Below, one piece after another: positions 33,671-42,637 of a DNA stretch of 64,000 nt. How positions within the stretch are numbered: position 1 is the stretch's first letter; each line of letters starts with the position of its first letter. Source of the DNA: Planctomycetota bacterium (GTDB taxonomy: Bacteria; Planctomycetota; Planctomycetia; Gemmatales; Gemmataceae); the NCBI GenBank assembly GCA_016191165.1, contig JACPPF010000149.1:1-64000 (forward strand). The letters run 5' to 3'. The position numbers and the translations under genes were made by a program. The notes beneath the pieces are model-generated. The model made no database searches. It was not told the DNA's origin and worked only from the letters and a program-made list of their open reading frames with translations.

Positions 33671-35682
33671 GGGAGGGTTTGAATGTAGTGCCACAGCGCA
33701 TCGAATTGAAGCCGGGCGTCGCCGCCCAGGACGTCGCGGATTTGCGTGGTTTTGCCGTCGGTGGCGAAGATTGGCATGCGCATGACGACATCGACGCGGT
33801 CGGGGCGCAGCATCCAGCGGCGATAGTATTCGTAGCGCAATCGAATCGCCGCGTCGGTGAGGTTGATGCCGGGCGCCTCGAACGGCTGGATCGCCGGCTG
33901 TTTGCCGATGCCGTGGCAGTTGTTGCAGTTGAACCCGCCTTGCTGGGGAATCAGTTTTTCACCGATGGCGGCAAGCTTGGGATCGGGTTTGGGGCGCTCG
34001 TCCTCGTCGATGGCAAAGCCGTGCTCGTGCGACAAACCGACGGCGAGCAGTTCCGCGCGGACGGGAAACGCGGGCATGCGCGCCTTGATCCACGGGCGGG
34101 CGCGATGGTCTGGAATGCCCGCCAATAACTTCTTCGTCCATGCGGGTTTCAGCTTCTCGCCCGCCCAGGTCAGGCTTGGCAATTTTTCGGGTTCCTTGCC
34201 GTCCTCTTCCAGCACTTGATACCAGCGCGTCGTGCCGCCGTCGCGGCGATGGCACGAGTTGCATTGCAGCGATTTGACCTGGCGGCGCGAGAACTCGGCG
34301 GGCGTTTCACGGGTGAGCGATTTGCCATCCGTTTTGAGAAACGCGGCCAGGCCGGCGCGTTGAGCATCGGTCATCCCGAAGTCCGGCGCGCGGCCGTGGT
34401 CTTTCGCGGCAAGGCAGCCCTGGTCGAGGCGATCATGTCGGCCGAACCTGACGAGGAACTTGGGCGGCGCCCCAACGAGATGGCAATTCTGACAGCCCAT
34501 GCCGCGGAACAGTTTTTCTCCGCGACGCGCGTCCCCTTTTTCGTGGACCGCAACTTTGCCCTTGCTTTCCTTGCGCAGGTAGGCTTCGAGCTGCCCGGCC
34601 TCGGCATCGCTGAGTTTGAAATCGGGCATACGGATCCACGGCCTGTGTTTTTGCGGCTCCTTCAAAAAATGCGCCAGGGCATGGGGCTGATACTTGGCCC
34701 CGACATGGTCGAGCGACAGGCGCCCGAGTTCGTCTTTTTGAGACGGCTCACTGAAGCGATGGCAGCTGTTGCACGCCAGCTTACGAAAGAGCGCCTCGCC
34801 ATCGGACGCCTTGGGCGCGTCGCCCAGGGGCCGCGGCGCCGGCCCGGATTTGACCGAAGCCAGGTAGGCCGCGATGTCGCGCGCATGCCTGGCGGCATCG
34901 GGACCGACCAAGATTCTGGGCATCGTGGCGTCGGGGCGAAGCGAGCGCGGATTCAACATCCAGGCCGCCAGCCAGTCACTCTGAAAACGATGGCCGGCGT
35001 CATCGAGCTGGGCGGCCCGTGCGTGCATCTCCGGCATCTGGCAATCGGGGAGCTTGAGGTTCTCGATCAAGCCGTGGCAGCGCGCGCAGGCGTGCGTGGC
35101 GTAAAGCTCTCGCCCTTCGCGCACCGCCGTTTGCTGGACCAGGTCCGCGTCATCGCCGCGCGAAAAGAGCACCTCCGGGGGCACCGGCTCGAAACCGAAA
35201 CCCTCGCCGGACCAGTAGAGCCGCACGGTTGATTCGCCCTTGGCGGAACTGGCGCAGTCGATTTCAATGCGGTTGTAGTTCTTCGCGAGTTCGATTTCGA
35301 CGCTCTTGTCTTTGTCCCTGGGCAGCGTCAGAACGGTCTTGTCATTGATCCTGAGCGTGGCCACGCCTGAGCCGACCAGGCGGAACGAATACATGCCCTT
35401 GAGGCGATTCTTGAGATAGCCCGAGAGCCTGGCGTGAAACGGTCCCGCGGCGACGAATGGGCTGGGGGGCGTCCCCGCGGGGACGTGCAACGCCGCCAGG
35501 CGCACTTGGCGCGCATCGAGCGACTTCGTGCCCGCCGCCTTGGCAAACAGACGAAGCGTCAAGCCCGGCTTCAATGCCGCCACTTCCGCCGGCGGTAGCT
35601 TGCCGGGCTTGAATGGCTGCGGGGCCGGTGCGAGCGATACCAGAGAAAAGGCGATCGGAACAATGGCACACTTCGGGATCAT
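33655..35682 (-). CDS. Secreted five-heme c-type cytochrome with PA14-like N-terminus
   Basis: A 675-residue exported protein. After a signal peptide (about 1-20) comes a PA14-like beta sandwich (about 35-180; LKNRLKGMYSFRLVGSG and INDKTVLTL). Five CxxCH motifs follow in order: CARCH, CNSCH, CQNCH, CNSCH, CNNCH. It probably carries electrons, and the PA14-like part may bind glycans. Spacing of about 100-130 residues suggests separate cytochrome c folds. Its stop lies in a REP doublet shared with the transposase gene. Confidence 0.85.
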   Translation of the reverse strand: MIPKCAIVPIAFSLVSLAPAPQPFKPGKLPPAEVAALKPGLTLRLFAKAAGTKSLDARQVRLAALHVPAGTPPSPFVAAGPFHARLSGYLKNRLKGMYSFRLVGSGVATLRINDKTVLTLPRDKDKSVEIELAKNYNRIEIDCASSAKGESTVRLYWSGEGFGFEPVPPEVLFSRGDDADLVQQTAVREGRELYATHACARCHGLIENLKLPDCQMPEMHARAAQLDDAGHRFQSDWLAAWMLNPRSLRPDATMPRILVGPDAARHARDIAAYLASVKSGPAPRPLGDAPKASDGEALFRKLACNSCHRFSEPSQKDELGRLSLDHVGAKYQPHALAHFLKEPQKHRPWIRMPDFKLSDAEAGQLEAYLRKESKGKVAVHEKGDARRGEKLFRGMGCQNCHLVGAPPKFLVRFGRHDRLDQGCLAAKDHGRAPDFGMTDAQRAGLAAFLKTDGKSLTRETPAEFSRRQVKSLQCNSCHRRDGGTTRWYQVLEEDGKEPEKLPSLTWAGEKLKPAWTKKLLAGIPDHRARPWIKARMPAFPVRAELLAVGLSHEHGFAIDEDERPKPDPKLAAIGEKLIPQQGGFNCNNCHGIGKQPAIQPFEAPGINLTDAAIRLRYEYYRRWMLRPDRVDVVMRMPIFATDGKTTQIRDVLGGDARLQFDALWHYIQTLPSGGR

Positions 35683-35691
35683 GTTCGTTTC

Positions 35692-36075
35692 CTACGGTCG
35701 CAACTTCAAACATCTGCGGACTTCTTTACGGACGCGCTTGGCCCAACGCAGGGCCGACTTTGCTTGCCGACCGGTCGCATCGTGGCCGGGATAACGAAAA
35801 TCGACAGCGAATTTTGAGAGAAATCCCAGACCGCGACGTAAGCGTTGTAATTCAGGCTCGTGCGGCAACAACAACGGCAGCAGTTCCAAAAGATCATGAG
35901 TACGGCGAAAAGGAATGCTCTTTTCCTGCAACAGTCCTTTCAGGAATTTTTCCGCAGCCTGCTGGCAGTGGAAACAGACGATCTCATGGACGGGCGGTCG
36001 AAGGCGGGCGGCCGCCTCGGCCGCGCGGAGGTCGCTTTGAGCTTTTCTCAGCCATTGGGGCGTCAGTCTTTTCAT
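35692..36075 (-). CDS. HEPN-domain protein
   Basis: A 127-residue HEPN protein. VCFHCQQAAEKFLKG (33-47) and the RRTH (57-60) of FRRTHDLLELL are the conserved features; the Arg/His pair could form an RNase site. The start at 36075 gives MKRLTPQWLRKAQSDL, the usual N-terminus. The start overlaps the end of the MNT gene by 92 bp, so the two are translationally linked. Together they form an MNT/HEPN toxin-antitoxin type module. Confidence 0.87.
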   Translation of the reverse strand: MKRLTPQWLRKAQSDLRAAEAAARLRPPVHEIVCFHCQQAAEKFLKGLLQEKSIPFRRTHDLLELLPLLLPHEPELQRLRRGLGFLSKFAVDFRYPGHDATGRQAKSALRWAKRVRKEVRRCLKLRP

Positions 36076-36424
36076 AAAGCACTTTGCCGTGTTCGACAAT
36101 TTCGCGTAAGAACCAATCTTCGTCTTGAATGCGTTGCTGGAGGTTTTGCGGAGTGCGCACAAGTAGGTCCATGGAAAACGGTGCATCAAGGGCAGTGCGA
36201 ATTCGAATCGCCTGGGTAACCTCATTCGGACACGCCATCACCACCAGCAGATCAACGTCGCTGTCCTCGGTCGGTTCCCCGTACGCGAACGATCCGAACA
36301 GGATGATCTTGTCAGGCTTGAATCGCTCGGCCACCTGGCGCGCATATTTGCGGATGGCCGGCATCGAGATGTCGGGCAATCCAAATCGCTGCAGGGAAAC
36401 ATACGGGGCGGATTTGCGTGCCAT
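35984..36424 (-). CDS. MNT-type nucleotidyltransferase (antitoxin partner of HEPN)
   Basis: A 146-residue minimal nucleotidyltransferase. GSFAYGEPTEDSDVD (44-58) holds the GS motif and the metal-binding Asp56 and Asp58. In characterised pairs such proteins AMPylate or otherwise neutralise the HEPN RNase. The last 30 residues (KRPPRGRGGRPPSTARP) are low complexity and encoded in the 92-bp overlap with the HEPN gene, so they are probably a late extension of the frame. Confidence 0.87.
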   Translation of the reverse strand: MARKSAPYVSLQRFGLPDISMPAIRKYARQVAERFKPDKIILFGSFAYGEPTEDSDVDLLVVMACPNEVTQAIRIRTALDAPFSMDLLVRTPQNLQQRIQDEDWFLREIVEHGKVLYEKTDAPMAEKSSKRPPRGRGGRPPSTARP

Positions 36425-36442
36425 GGCAGTATTTTACCGCAT

Positions 36443-36500
36443 CCGAGTCTGAAGCGTAAGCGAGGGTAGGCGCATCCTTCGCTTATGCTTCAGGCTCGGG
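36443..36500. repeat. Palindrome of the CCGAGCCTGAAGCGTAAGCGA family
   Basis: Inverted repeat with arms about 36443-36464 and 36478-36500. Further copies are at 54609-54666 and, more diverged, at 63491-63557. It fills the gap between the MNT gene and the propeller gene. Confidence 0.88.
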
Positions 36501-36507
36501 CTTGTTA

Positions 36508-38862
36508 CTACTTCGTTTTGACGACCCGATACTCCCCGACGTGCACCTCGCCGCGCTGATTGCCGACGACGTTGATCGTGTTGTGGATCGTGCTGCGAAC
36601 TTGCGTCGTGCCGTCCGCGGCCTTGAGGTTGTACTGAATCTTCATCTGCATGACGGGGCGCAGGTTGTCGATCTTGAGCGTCACCGTTTTGCCGTCCGGC
36701 GACAGGCTGGCGGATTGCACCTCGACGTCGTCGTGCCCCTGTTTCTTGGGATCGGAGATCTTGAAGTGCGGCGAGCCATAGTTTTGGGTCCAGCGATAGT
36801 TCCATTGCTGAACGTTGAAGTTGTCGGCATCGTTGGCGGATTTCGCGGCGAGCGCATCGCTGAAGGTGATCTGAATTTCGCCCGGGCGCACCTTGAGATC
36901 GACGGGGAGATTCGCCTTCTTGCCGGTGTAGCGCACGCGATAAAAGCCGGCGTCCTTCTGGGCGGTGGTTTGCCAGCCGCGCAGACCGGTGAGGAAGAGG
37001 GCGTTGGCTTTTTCGTTGAAGCGCAGCCGGCAGATGCCGCTGTCGAAGCGAGGCAACACGGGAACAACGCCGCCTTGCATCTGACCGCCGGCGGCTTCCT
37101 TGAGCACTTCGTAAAGCGTGCAGGTGCCATAAGACGCGTGCAACATTTGGCCTGAAAGCGGGCCGAAGGTTTTGCTGGTGATCCAGACCTGCCCGCCGTT
37201 GGAATTATCGACATCGCGTGGCAGCCAGCAGAGGGGGTTGTCACGCACGGTTGGCATCGGTTTTTGGTTGGCGAAATCGGGGACGCCGTAGAAGCCGCCT
37301 TGCTTGATCCAGTTGATCGGGCAGGTGGGGGTCCAGGTACCTTCGTTATCGCCGGTGGTGATTTCGCCGTTCGGCCCGACGCCCATGCCGTTGGGGGCGC
37401 GGAAGCCGCGGGCGACGACTTCGAGCTTCGAGCCGTCGCTTGAGACCTTGAAGACGCAGCCGTGATGCGGCGTGAGCTTGTCCCAACCGCGCCCGCCGGG
37501 CCGGACCGGGCCGCCCTTGATGAAGTAGAAATTGCCCTCGGGATCGGTATGTAGGTCGAACGTGAACTCGTGAAAGTTGGTGGTGATCATCGCCTCGTTG
37601 TTGAAGCACTCGTAAAAGTCCGCCTCACCATCGCCGTTGAGGTCATGCAGCCGGGTGATCTGATCGCGGCCCAGCACGTAAACCTTGTCGTCCACGATTT
37701 TCAAACCAAGAGCGTGAAACAAACCGGCGGCGTAGCGTTTCCATGTGAGCTTTTGCAGACCATCGTCGATGCCGGAAACGATCCAGACATCGCCCGACCA
37801 CGTTGAAATGGCGGCACGGCCGTCGGAGAAGAAATCGAGCCCGCCGAACCGCAGCCAGGACTTGTACCGGTTCTTGAGCGGGGGCGTGAGCGAATCGACG
37901 GCATAGGCGCCTTTGTCCTCGCCGCGCTTGCCCTGGGTCGTGATGGATTGCTCGAAGCGGGCCTTGCCGCCCTTGGTGAGGGGGGCGAGGTCGGTCGGAC
38001 CGTCGGCCTTTTGAACCGCGGCCGTTGCCTTCACCTGATCCTGTCTGGGACCGCTCCACATGGACACCTTGATCTGTTGCGGCTGAGCGCTGGCGGGAAT
38101 TCTCAGCACGATCCGCTCGGGCCCACGTTTCTCCAGCGTTGTTCCCTGACTTCCGCCGGTGACATGAAGGACCGTGGCGTTCTGGGCATTCTCGATGACC
38201 GTGGTCTTGCCGTTGCTCCCTCCCATGTTGGCGCCAGGCATGTCGGCCAAGACCATCAGCAAAGGCGCCTTCGTTGCCGAGATATTAAGCGTTCGAAAAA
38301 AAACGCGGACCCGGTCCTGCGCGATCACGCCGGGCATATCCAGAACCTGCGCATTGCCGACGCTGTAGGCGAAAACAATGCCCTTGTCGCTGCGATAAAG
38401 TCCCTTGTAGCGTCCCCAATCGCGCGGCAGAGGGCCGTGCGGGATCGGCCGCGGGTCGTCGAATTTGCCGTCATGCGCCCAGCCTGGCGCCATCTTGGTG
38501 GCGATACGGACAGTTCCTACCGGCCCCGGATTGGCGCCGTGGTTGCCGTTGAAGACGACGCCATTCCAGGTGATGAACCCGCCGTTCCAGTAGCCCGAAT
38601 ATCGAAGGAGTTCCGTATCGAAGATGATGCCGCATTTGGCGGGGTTGAATGCTTTCTTGCCCTTGGCGCCGGGAACGATATTTTCGCCGTCGATCGGCGC
38701 GTCGAACGGCACCGCGATGCCGCGCAGCGTCGTGTTGCCGCCTGGCAACTGAAACGTGTGCGACAGGAACGGCCCGTAATCCATTTCGTCCCACGGCGCA
38801 GCCAGCGCGGTGGAAGCGGAAAGGCAAAGCGCGAACAGCGCGGCGGCAAGCAATCGTCTCAT
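36508..38862 (-). CDS. Secreted planctomycete propeller protein (DUF6797-like N-terminus)
   Basis: A 784-residue exported protein with signal peptide MRRLLAAALFALCLSASTALA. The N-terminal part (MDYGPFLSHTFQ, KGIVFAYSVGNAQVLD) resembles the domain that often precedes sorbosone-dehydrogenase-like propellers. The propeller follows from about residue 340 (ISTWSGDVWIVSG, LHDLNGDGEADFYE, GFRAPNGMGVGPNGE). A beta-sandwich forms the C-terminus. No CxxCH heme motif is seen, unlike the gene at 26013. Substrate unknown. Confidence 0.82.
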   Translation of the reverse strand: MRRLLAAALFALCLSASTALAAPWDEMDYGPFLSHTFQLPGGNTTLRGIAVPFDAPIDGENIVPGAKGKKAFNPAKCGIIFDTELLRYSGYWNGGFITWNGVVFNGNHGANPGPVGTVRIATKMAPGWAHDGKFDDPRPIPHGPLPRDWGRYKGLYRSDKGIVFAYSVGNAQVLDMPGVIAQDRVRVFFRTLNISATKAPLLMVLADMPGANMGGSNGKTTVIENAQNATVLHVTGGSQGTTLEKRGPERIVLRIPASAQPQQIKVSMWSGPRQDQVKATAAVQKADGPTDLAPLTKGGKARFEQSITTQGKRGEDKGAYAVDSLTPPLKNRYKSWLRFGGLDFFSDGRAAISTWSGDVWIVSGIDDGLQKLTWKRYAAGLFHALGLKIVDDKVYVLGRDQITRLHDLNGDGEADFYECFNNEAMITTNFHEFTFDLHTDPEGNFYFIKGGPVRPGGRGWDKLTPHHGCVFKVSSDGSKLEVVARGFRAPNGMGVGPNGEITTGDNEGTWTPTCPINWIKQGGFYGVPDFANQKPMPTVRDNPLCWLPRDVDNSNGGQVWITSKTFGPLSGQMLHASYGTCTLYEVLKEAAGGQMQGGVVPVLPRFDSGICRLRFNEKANALFLTGLRGWQTTAQKDAGFYRVRYTGKKANLPVDLKVRPGEIQITFSDALAAKSANDADNFNVQQWNYRWTQNYGSPHFKISDPKKQGHDDVEVQSASLSPDGKTVTLKIDNLRPVMQMKIQYNLKAADGTTQVRSTIHNTINVVGNQRGEVHVGEYRVVKTK

Positions 38863-38953
38863 CGGCCAGCGACCTCATGCAAAAGAAAAAGGGGAGCCCA
38901 GGCGGGTACTCCCCTCATTCTCTTGCATCAAGGCATCGGCGTCCAGTCTGATT

Positions 38954-39016
38954 AAAGCCGCTTGCGGCTTAGCGTTCGCAAGACGCCACGCGAGCGCTAA
39001 ACCGCATGCGGTTTTT
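38954..39016. repeat. Palindrome of the GCCGCTTGCGGCTTAGCG family
   Basis: Two hairpins, AAGCCGCTTGCGGCTT near 38955 and AACCGCATGCGGTT near 39000, around an AGCGTTCG/CGAGCGCT pair. It reaches the stop codon of the FN3 gene. Shorter relatives occur at 3600-3623, 28990-29005 and 45504-45523. Confidence 0.7.
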
Positions 39017-40199
39017 ACAGATTGGCAAACACATACCCGCTGTTGGCGACCTCGGCGAAACCGTCGGTGAACGACTGCACGAGGAACCAGTAGGTGCGAT
39101 AGGCGGCCAGGCCGTTGATCGGCACGCTGGTCGTGCCGCGCGAAACGGTCGCGATGTTGGTCCAGCCGAAGCCATTCCAGATGTACACGTTGTACCCGGT
39201 GGCGCGTGCTGGTTCGGTCCAGGACACACGGACGCTATTGGTTCCCGTGACGGCGACCGCCACGCTGCCCGGGGCCTGAAGTGGCGCCACGGCCGGGGTA
39301 TTGACCGTCACCCAGGCGGTGTTGGCGAAGTTGGTGGCGTTGAATGCCTGGATGTAAAAGGAATAGGCCCGGCCGGGCAGCAACCCAATGGCTTGATACC
39401 CAGTCGTGTTGGCCGCCAGGGTGGCGATGACGACTGGGCTTTCGCCGGCGACGCCGGTCCAGCGATAGACGCGGTAGCCGGTCTCGCTGCCCACGTCATT
39501 CCAGGACAGGCCGATGGTGTTGGCGTTGATCACCTGGGCCTTGAAGTTGGCCGGCGGCGTGATTCCCTGCGCCAGCGTCTTGGCATTGACCCAGGCGCTG
39601 TTGGCGATGTTGGTGTTGTTGAACGCCTGCACGTAGAAGTAGTAGACCGTGCCTTGCGCCAGCCCGGTGACCTTGAAGGCAGGCGTGGCGCGGCTGGCGG
39701 TGCCGATTTGCTGGGTGGTTGTCCCGTCCCACATGAAGATGCGATAGCCGGTGGCGCCGACGGCGTTGGTCCAGCTCAACGACATCTGCGTCAGGCCGAT
39801 GTTGCCGATCTGCAAATTCGTTGGCGCCGTGATTGGGTTCGGCGGCGTTGTCACGGACAGCCAGGCGCTGCGCGCGCTGGTTGAAGCGTCAAACGCCTCG
39901 ACGGTGAACCACTGCATCTGATTGGCGGGCAACTGCCCGACGGTGAACGTCTTCACATTCGCCGCCACGGTCGCCACGAGGATCGTCTGCGTTCCGTTCC
40001 AGCGAAACAGCCGATAGCCGGATTCGCCCGCGACATCGTTCCATGTCGCCTTCACCTGCGTGGCGCTGAGGGCGGTCAGCTGCAACCCAGTCGGCGCGGT
40101 GACCGAGAGGCACTGCCGCTCTTCGAGTTGTTCGACGGTCGGCCTGAAATTGGCCGCGATACCGCGGCCGCGCTTCAGGTTGAATTCGATGAACGCCAT
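39015..40199 (-). CDS. Surface protein with four fibronectin type III repeats
   Basis: A 394-residue protein. The N-terminus MAFIEFNLKRGRG followed by FRPTVEQLEERQ (19-29) is the sorting-like signature seen on many Gemmata-group secreted proteins. Four FN3 repeats of about 90 residues follow (about 34-123, 124-213, 214-304, 305-394); each has a GYRxFxW or GYxVYxW core and an AxTxF/Y-type turn. There is no enzymatic domain, so it is probably structural or adhesive. A perfect AAGGAGG lies upstream of the ATG at 40199. Transcribed away from the M6 protease gene. Confidence 0.88.
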   Translation of the reverse strand: MAFIEFNLKRGRGIAANFRPTVEQLEERQCLSVTAPTGLQLTALSATQVKATWNDVAGESGYRLFRWNGTQTILVATVAANVKTFTVGQLPANQMQWFTVEAFDASTSARSAWLSVTTPPNPITAPTNLQIGNIGLTQMSLSWTNAVGATGYRIFMWDGTTTQQIGTASRATPAFKVTGLAQGTVYYFYVQAFNNTNIANSAWVNAKTLAQGITPPANFKAQVINANTIGLSWNDVGSETGYRVYRWTGVAGESPVVIATLAANTTGYQAIGLLPGRAYSFYIQAFNATNFANTAWVTVNTPAVAPLQAPGSVAVAVTGTNSVRVSWTEPARATGYNVYIWNGFGWTNIATVSRGTTSVPINGLAAYRTYWFLVQSFTDGFAEVANSGYVFANL

Positions 40200-40658
40200 G
40201 CTCGAACCTCCTTGTTGGCATGATGTTTGGTCCGCTGTCCGAGCCCCGGGCGCGAACGAAGTCGCCGTTCGCTTCCAGGTCGGAAACGCCCAGTTCGATT
40301 GCGTGCTTTCTTGAAAAGCGATTGAAGACCCCGCCGGCTTATGCCAGGAACGGGCGGGCTTGTCCACCTCAGTTTTGTTAAATTCCGTCCAGGCAATCAG
40401 GGTGGGAAACGCGGATCGATCCCGCCAGCAGACCGAAGCACAAGCGTGCGAATCAACCCGCAGCTGCCAGAAATGCTTGAGAATCAAGAGTTTGCAGGAC
40501 TCATTAAAAAAGTGAGAAATTCTCACATAATATGGTGGAAATCACAAAACGTCGTGTTATAGTAGGCCCTCAACTTATCAATTCTTTCATACTTGCCGCG
40601 CCGACGCTGACTCGCACTCGTGTAGGCCGGCAGCCGTTAACACGTGGGAGGTAACTTC
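40200..40658. other. Divergent intergenic region (459 bp)
   Basis: No gene seen. It must contain promoters for the FN3 gene (minus) and the protease gene (plus). The segment 40500-40565 is distinctly AT-rich compared with its surroundings and carries the palindrome at 40512-40526 and possible -10 elements TAATAT (40528) and TATAGT (40558). Confidence 0.5.
40512..40526. promoter_or_regulatory. 15-bp perfect palindrome, possible operator
   Basis: GTGAGAAATTCTCAC has 7-bp arms around a central base. It lies about 130 bp before the protease start codon, in the AT-rich part of the divergent region, immediately before TAATAT. A dimeric repressor site is plausible; a chance palindrome is possible. 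Confidence 0.35.
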
Positions 40659-42542
40659 ATGGCTTGTGTAGGGAGGTGGGCAGCTGCGCGCTGGATTGCC
40701 TTTTTTTTGGTCGCGTTCCTGGCGGCGCCGAGAGTAACCGCGCAGGCGAGGGAGCCAGGGAAATGGATCGACCTGGCGGGATATCGCACCGTGGAATCGG
40801 CCATCACAACCACCATCAAGAAAACGTCGGCGAGTTCAACGGACTCGCCGGGCTATCTGGGCGTGCTCGTCGAAGCAGCCGACCGGGCAAGCCTGCGAGT
40901 AACGGAGGTCGTGGCCAACTCCCCGGCCTCTCGATCTGGCCTCAAGATCGGCGACCAGATCTTGCGCATGGACGGACGCCACGGGCTCACGCCGGAGCTA
41001 TTTCGCACGCTCCTGCAAACCCGGAACGCCGGCGATCAAGTCAAGTTGCACATCCGCCGCGGGGAATCCGTCAAGGACGTGACCGCGACCCTGACCGCCA
41101 CCAGCCGGGCCTTGCGCCTCGGGCAAAAGCGCGCGCGCATGGGCGTGTTCGTTGACGACACCGCGCCCGGCGATGGGGCGCCGGTCAAGTACGTCTTTCC
41201 CAACTCCCCCGCGGCCAAGGCCGGGCTCAAGCCAGGCGACGTGATCCTCAAGCTCAACAATGTCTCCCTGGGAGAAACGCTACGTTACGGAGACGCACTG
41301 CACGAATACAAGCCCGGCGATTCCGTCAAAGTAATGGTGCAAGGCCAGGCGGGTGGAAAACCGAGAGAGATGACCCTGACCCTCATCGGCGAAACCGTAC
41401 CCGTATTCCCGGGCAAAGGCAGCCCAGGGACAGGCAGCTGGGATACCCGCTTCAATACCACCTGGAAAAAAAACACCTTTCGCCTCGCCGTCGTCGGCAT
41501 CGAATTCTCCGACGTCAAGCGCAATGCCGCCATCACGACCAAGAACTGGGCTGAAGCCATCTTCAGCGTCAACACTTACACGAAACAAAGCGTGACCGGA
41601 CAGAAAACCTTCGGGAGCTTGCACGACTATTACCTCGAACAATCGTTCAAGAAACTAAAGGTCCTGGGCAAATGCTTTGACTTCGTGACGGTTGCCAAAA
41701 AACGATTTGAATACGCGACGGCCTTCGGCCAGGGCAAGACCGCTGTCCTTGGCGAGGCGCTCACCAAGCTCTATGCCCGGGACGGCAAGGATGCCCTGAA
41801 GGGGTACGACGGCATCTTCTTCATCTACGCCGGCGATCGCGCCAAGACCAATCGGGGAGGCCTGTTTTGGCCCCACAAGGGCTATTTCTTCCACCAGGGC
41901 AAGCGCTGGAACTACTTCATCGTTCCGGAGGGTGGCGAAAGAATGACCGACAACAGCGTCATCTGCCATGAATTCGGACACATGCTCGGCCTGCCCGATC
42001 TCTACGCTCGCCCGGAAAACCCGGGTTCGGAGGGCGCCGGCCTGTGGTGCGCCATGTCCAACCAGACCGGCGGCGGCCGGCCACAACACTTTTCCGCCTG
42101 GTCCAAGGAACGGCTTGGCTGGATTACGCCGGCGCTCATCGACCCGACGATCAAACAGAAACTCATCCTGGCGCCGATCCAGGCCTCGCCCAAGGAGTGC
42201 TACAAGATTCTCGCCAGGCCCGATGGCAGCGAATACTTTTTGCTGGAGAATCGCCAACGGAAGGGATTCGATCAAAGTCTGCCCGGCGAAGGGATGCTGA
42301 TCTGGCGCGTCGTGGGCAACCGTCCAATTCTGGAGGAATCGCACGGAATCCAGGGGCCGGCCGGGCCTCGCGTCTTCCTCGACGCGGTTCCGTTTCCAAG
42401 CCCGGCGAACAACGCTTTCACGCCCTACACGACACCTTCAAGCCGAGCCCAGCTGGGCGGCGGTTTGCCCGTTCACATCACGAACATCCGCCGGCTGCGC
42501 GACGGGCGAATCGCGTTCCAGATAGGGTACGAGTATTATTGA
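40659..42542 (+). CDS. Secreted M6-like metalloprotease with two PDZ domains
   Basis: A 627-residue exported protein. The ATG at 40659 has GGGAGG upstream and starts a signal peptide ending near VTAQA. PDZ 1 (about 63-150, GYLGVLVEAADRAS...GLKIGDQILRMDG) and PDZ 2 (about 155-250, GLKPGDVILKLNN) precede an immune-inhibitor-A-like peptidase domain with HEFGHMLGLPD at 437-447, giving the zinc ligands His437, His441 and Asp447 or an equivalent, with Glu438 catalytic. Two PDZ domains before an M6 domain is uncommon. It is convergent with another PDZ protein. Confidence 0.88.
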   Translation: MACVGRWAAARWIAFFLVAFLAAPRVTAQAREPGKWIDLAGYRTVESAITTTIKKTSASSTDSPGYLGVLVEAADRASLRVTEVVANSPASRSGLKIGDQILRMDGRHGLTPELFRTLLQTRNAGDQVKLHIRRGESVKDVTATLTATSRALRLGQKRARMGVFVDDTAPGDGAPVKYVFPNSPAAKAGLKPGDVILKLNNVSLGETLRYGDALHEYKPGDSVKVMVQGQAGGKPREMTLTLIGETVPVFPGKGSPGTGSWDTRFNTTWKKNTFRLAVVGIEFSDVKRNAAITTKNWAEAIFSVNTYTKQSVTGQKTFGSLHDYYLEQSFKKLKVLGKCFDFVTVAKKRFEYATAFGQGKTAVLGEALTKLYARDGKDALKGYDGIFFIYAGDRAKTNRGGLFWPHKGYFFHQGKRWNYFIVPEGGERMTDNSVICHEFGHMLGLPDLYARPENPGSEGAGLWCAMSNQTGGGRPQHFSAWSKERLGWITPALIDPTIKQKLILAPIQASPKECYKILARPDGSEYFLLENRQRKGFDQSLPGEGMLIWRVVGNRPILEESHGIQGPAGPRVFLDAVPFPSPANNAFTPYTTPSSRAQLGGGLPVHITNIRRLRDGRIAFQIGYEYY

Positions 42543-42567
42543 CAGGCCCGAAAAGATCCGCGCTGCA

Positions 42568-42619
42568 AGCCGGAAGCGTGATCGACGGTTGGAAAAAACC
42601 GCCGCCCACGCTTCCGGCT
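42568..42619. terminator. Hairpin between convergent genes
   Basis: AGCCGGAAGCGTG at 42568-42580 pairs with CACGCTTCCGGCT at 42607-42619. It sits between the stops of the protease and PDZ genes and could end transcription from both sides; it lacks a clear T tract, so it may equally be another dispersed repeat. Confidence 0.4.
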
Positions 42620-42637
42620 CGTTCGCGGGCCGGAGGT

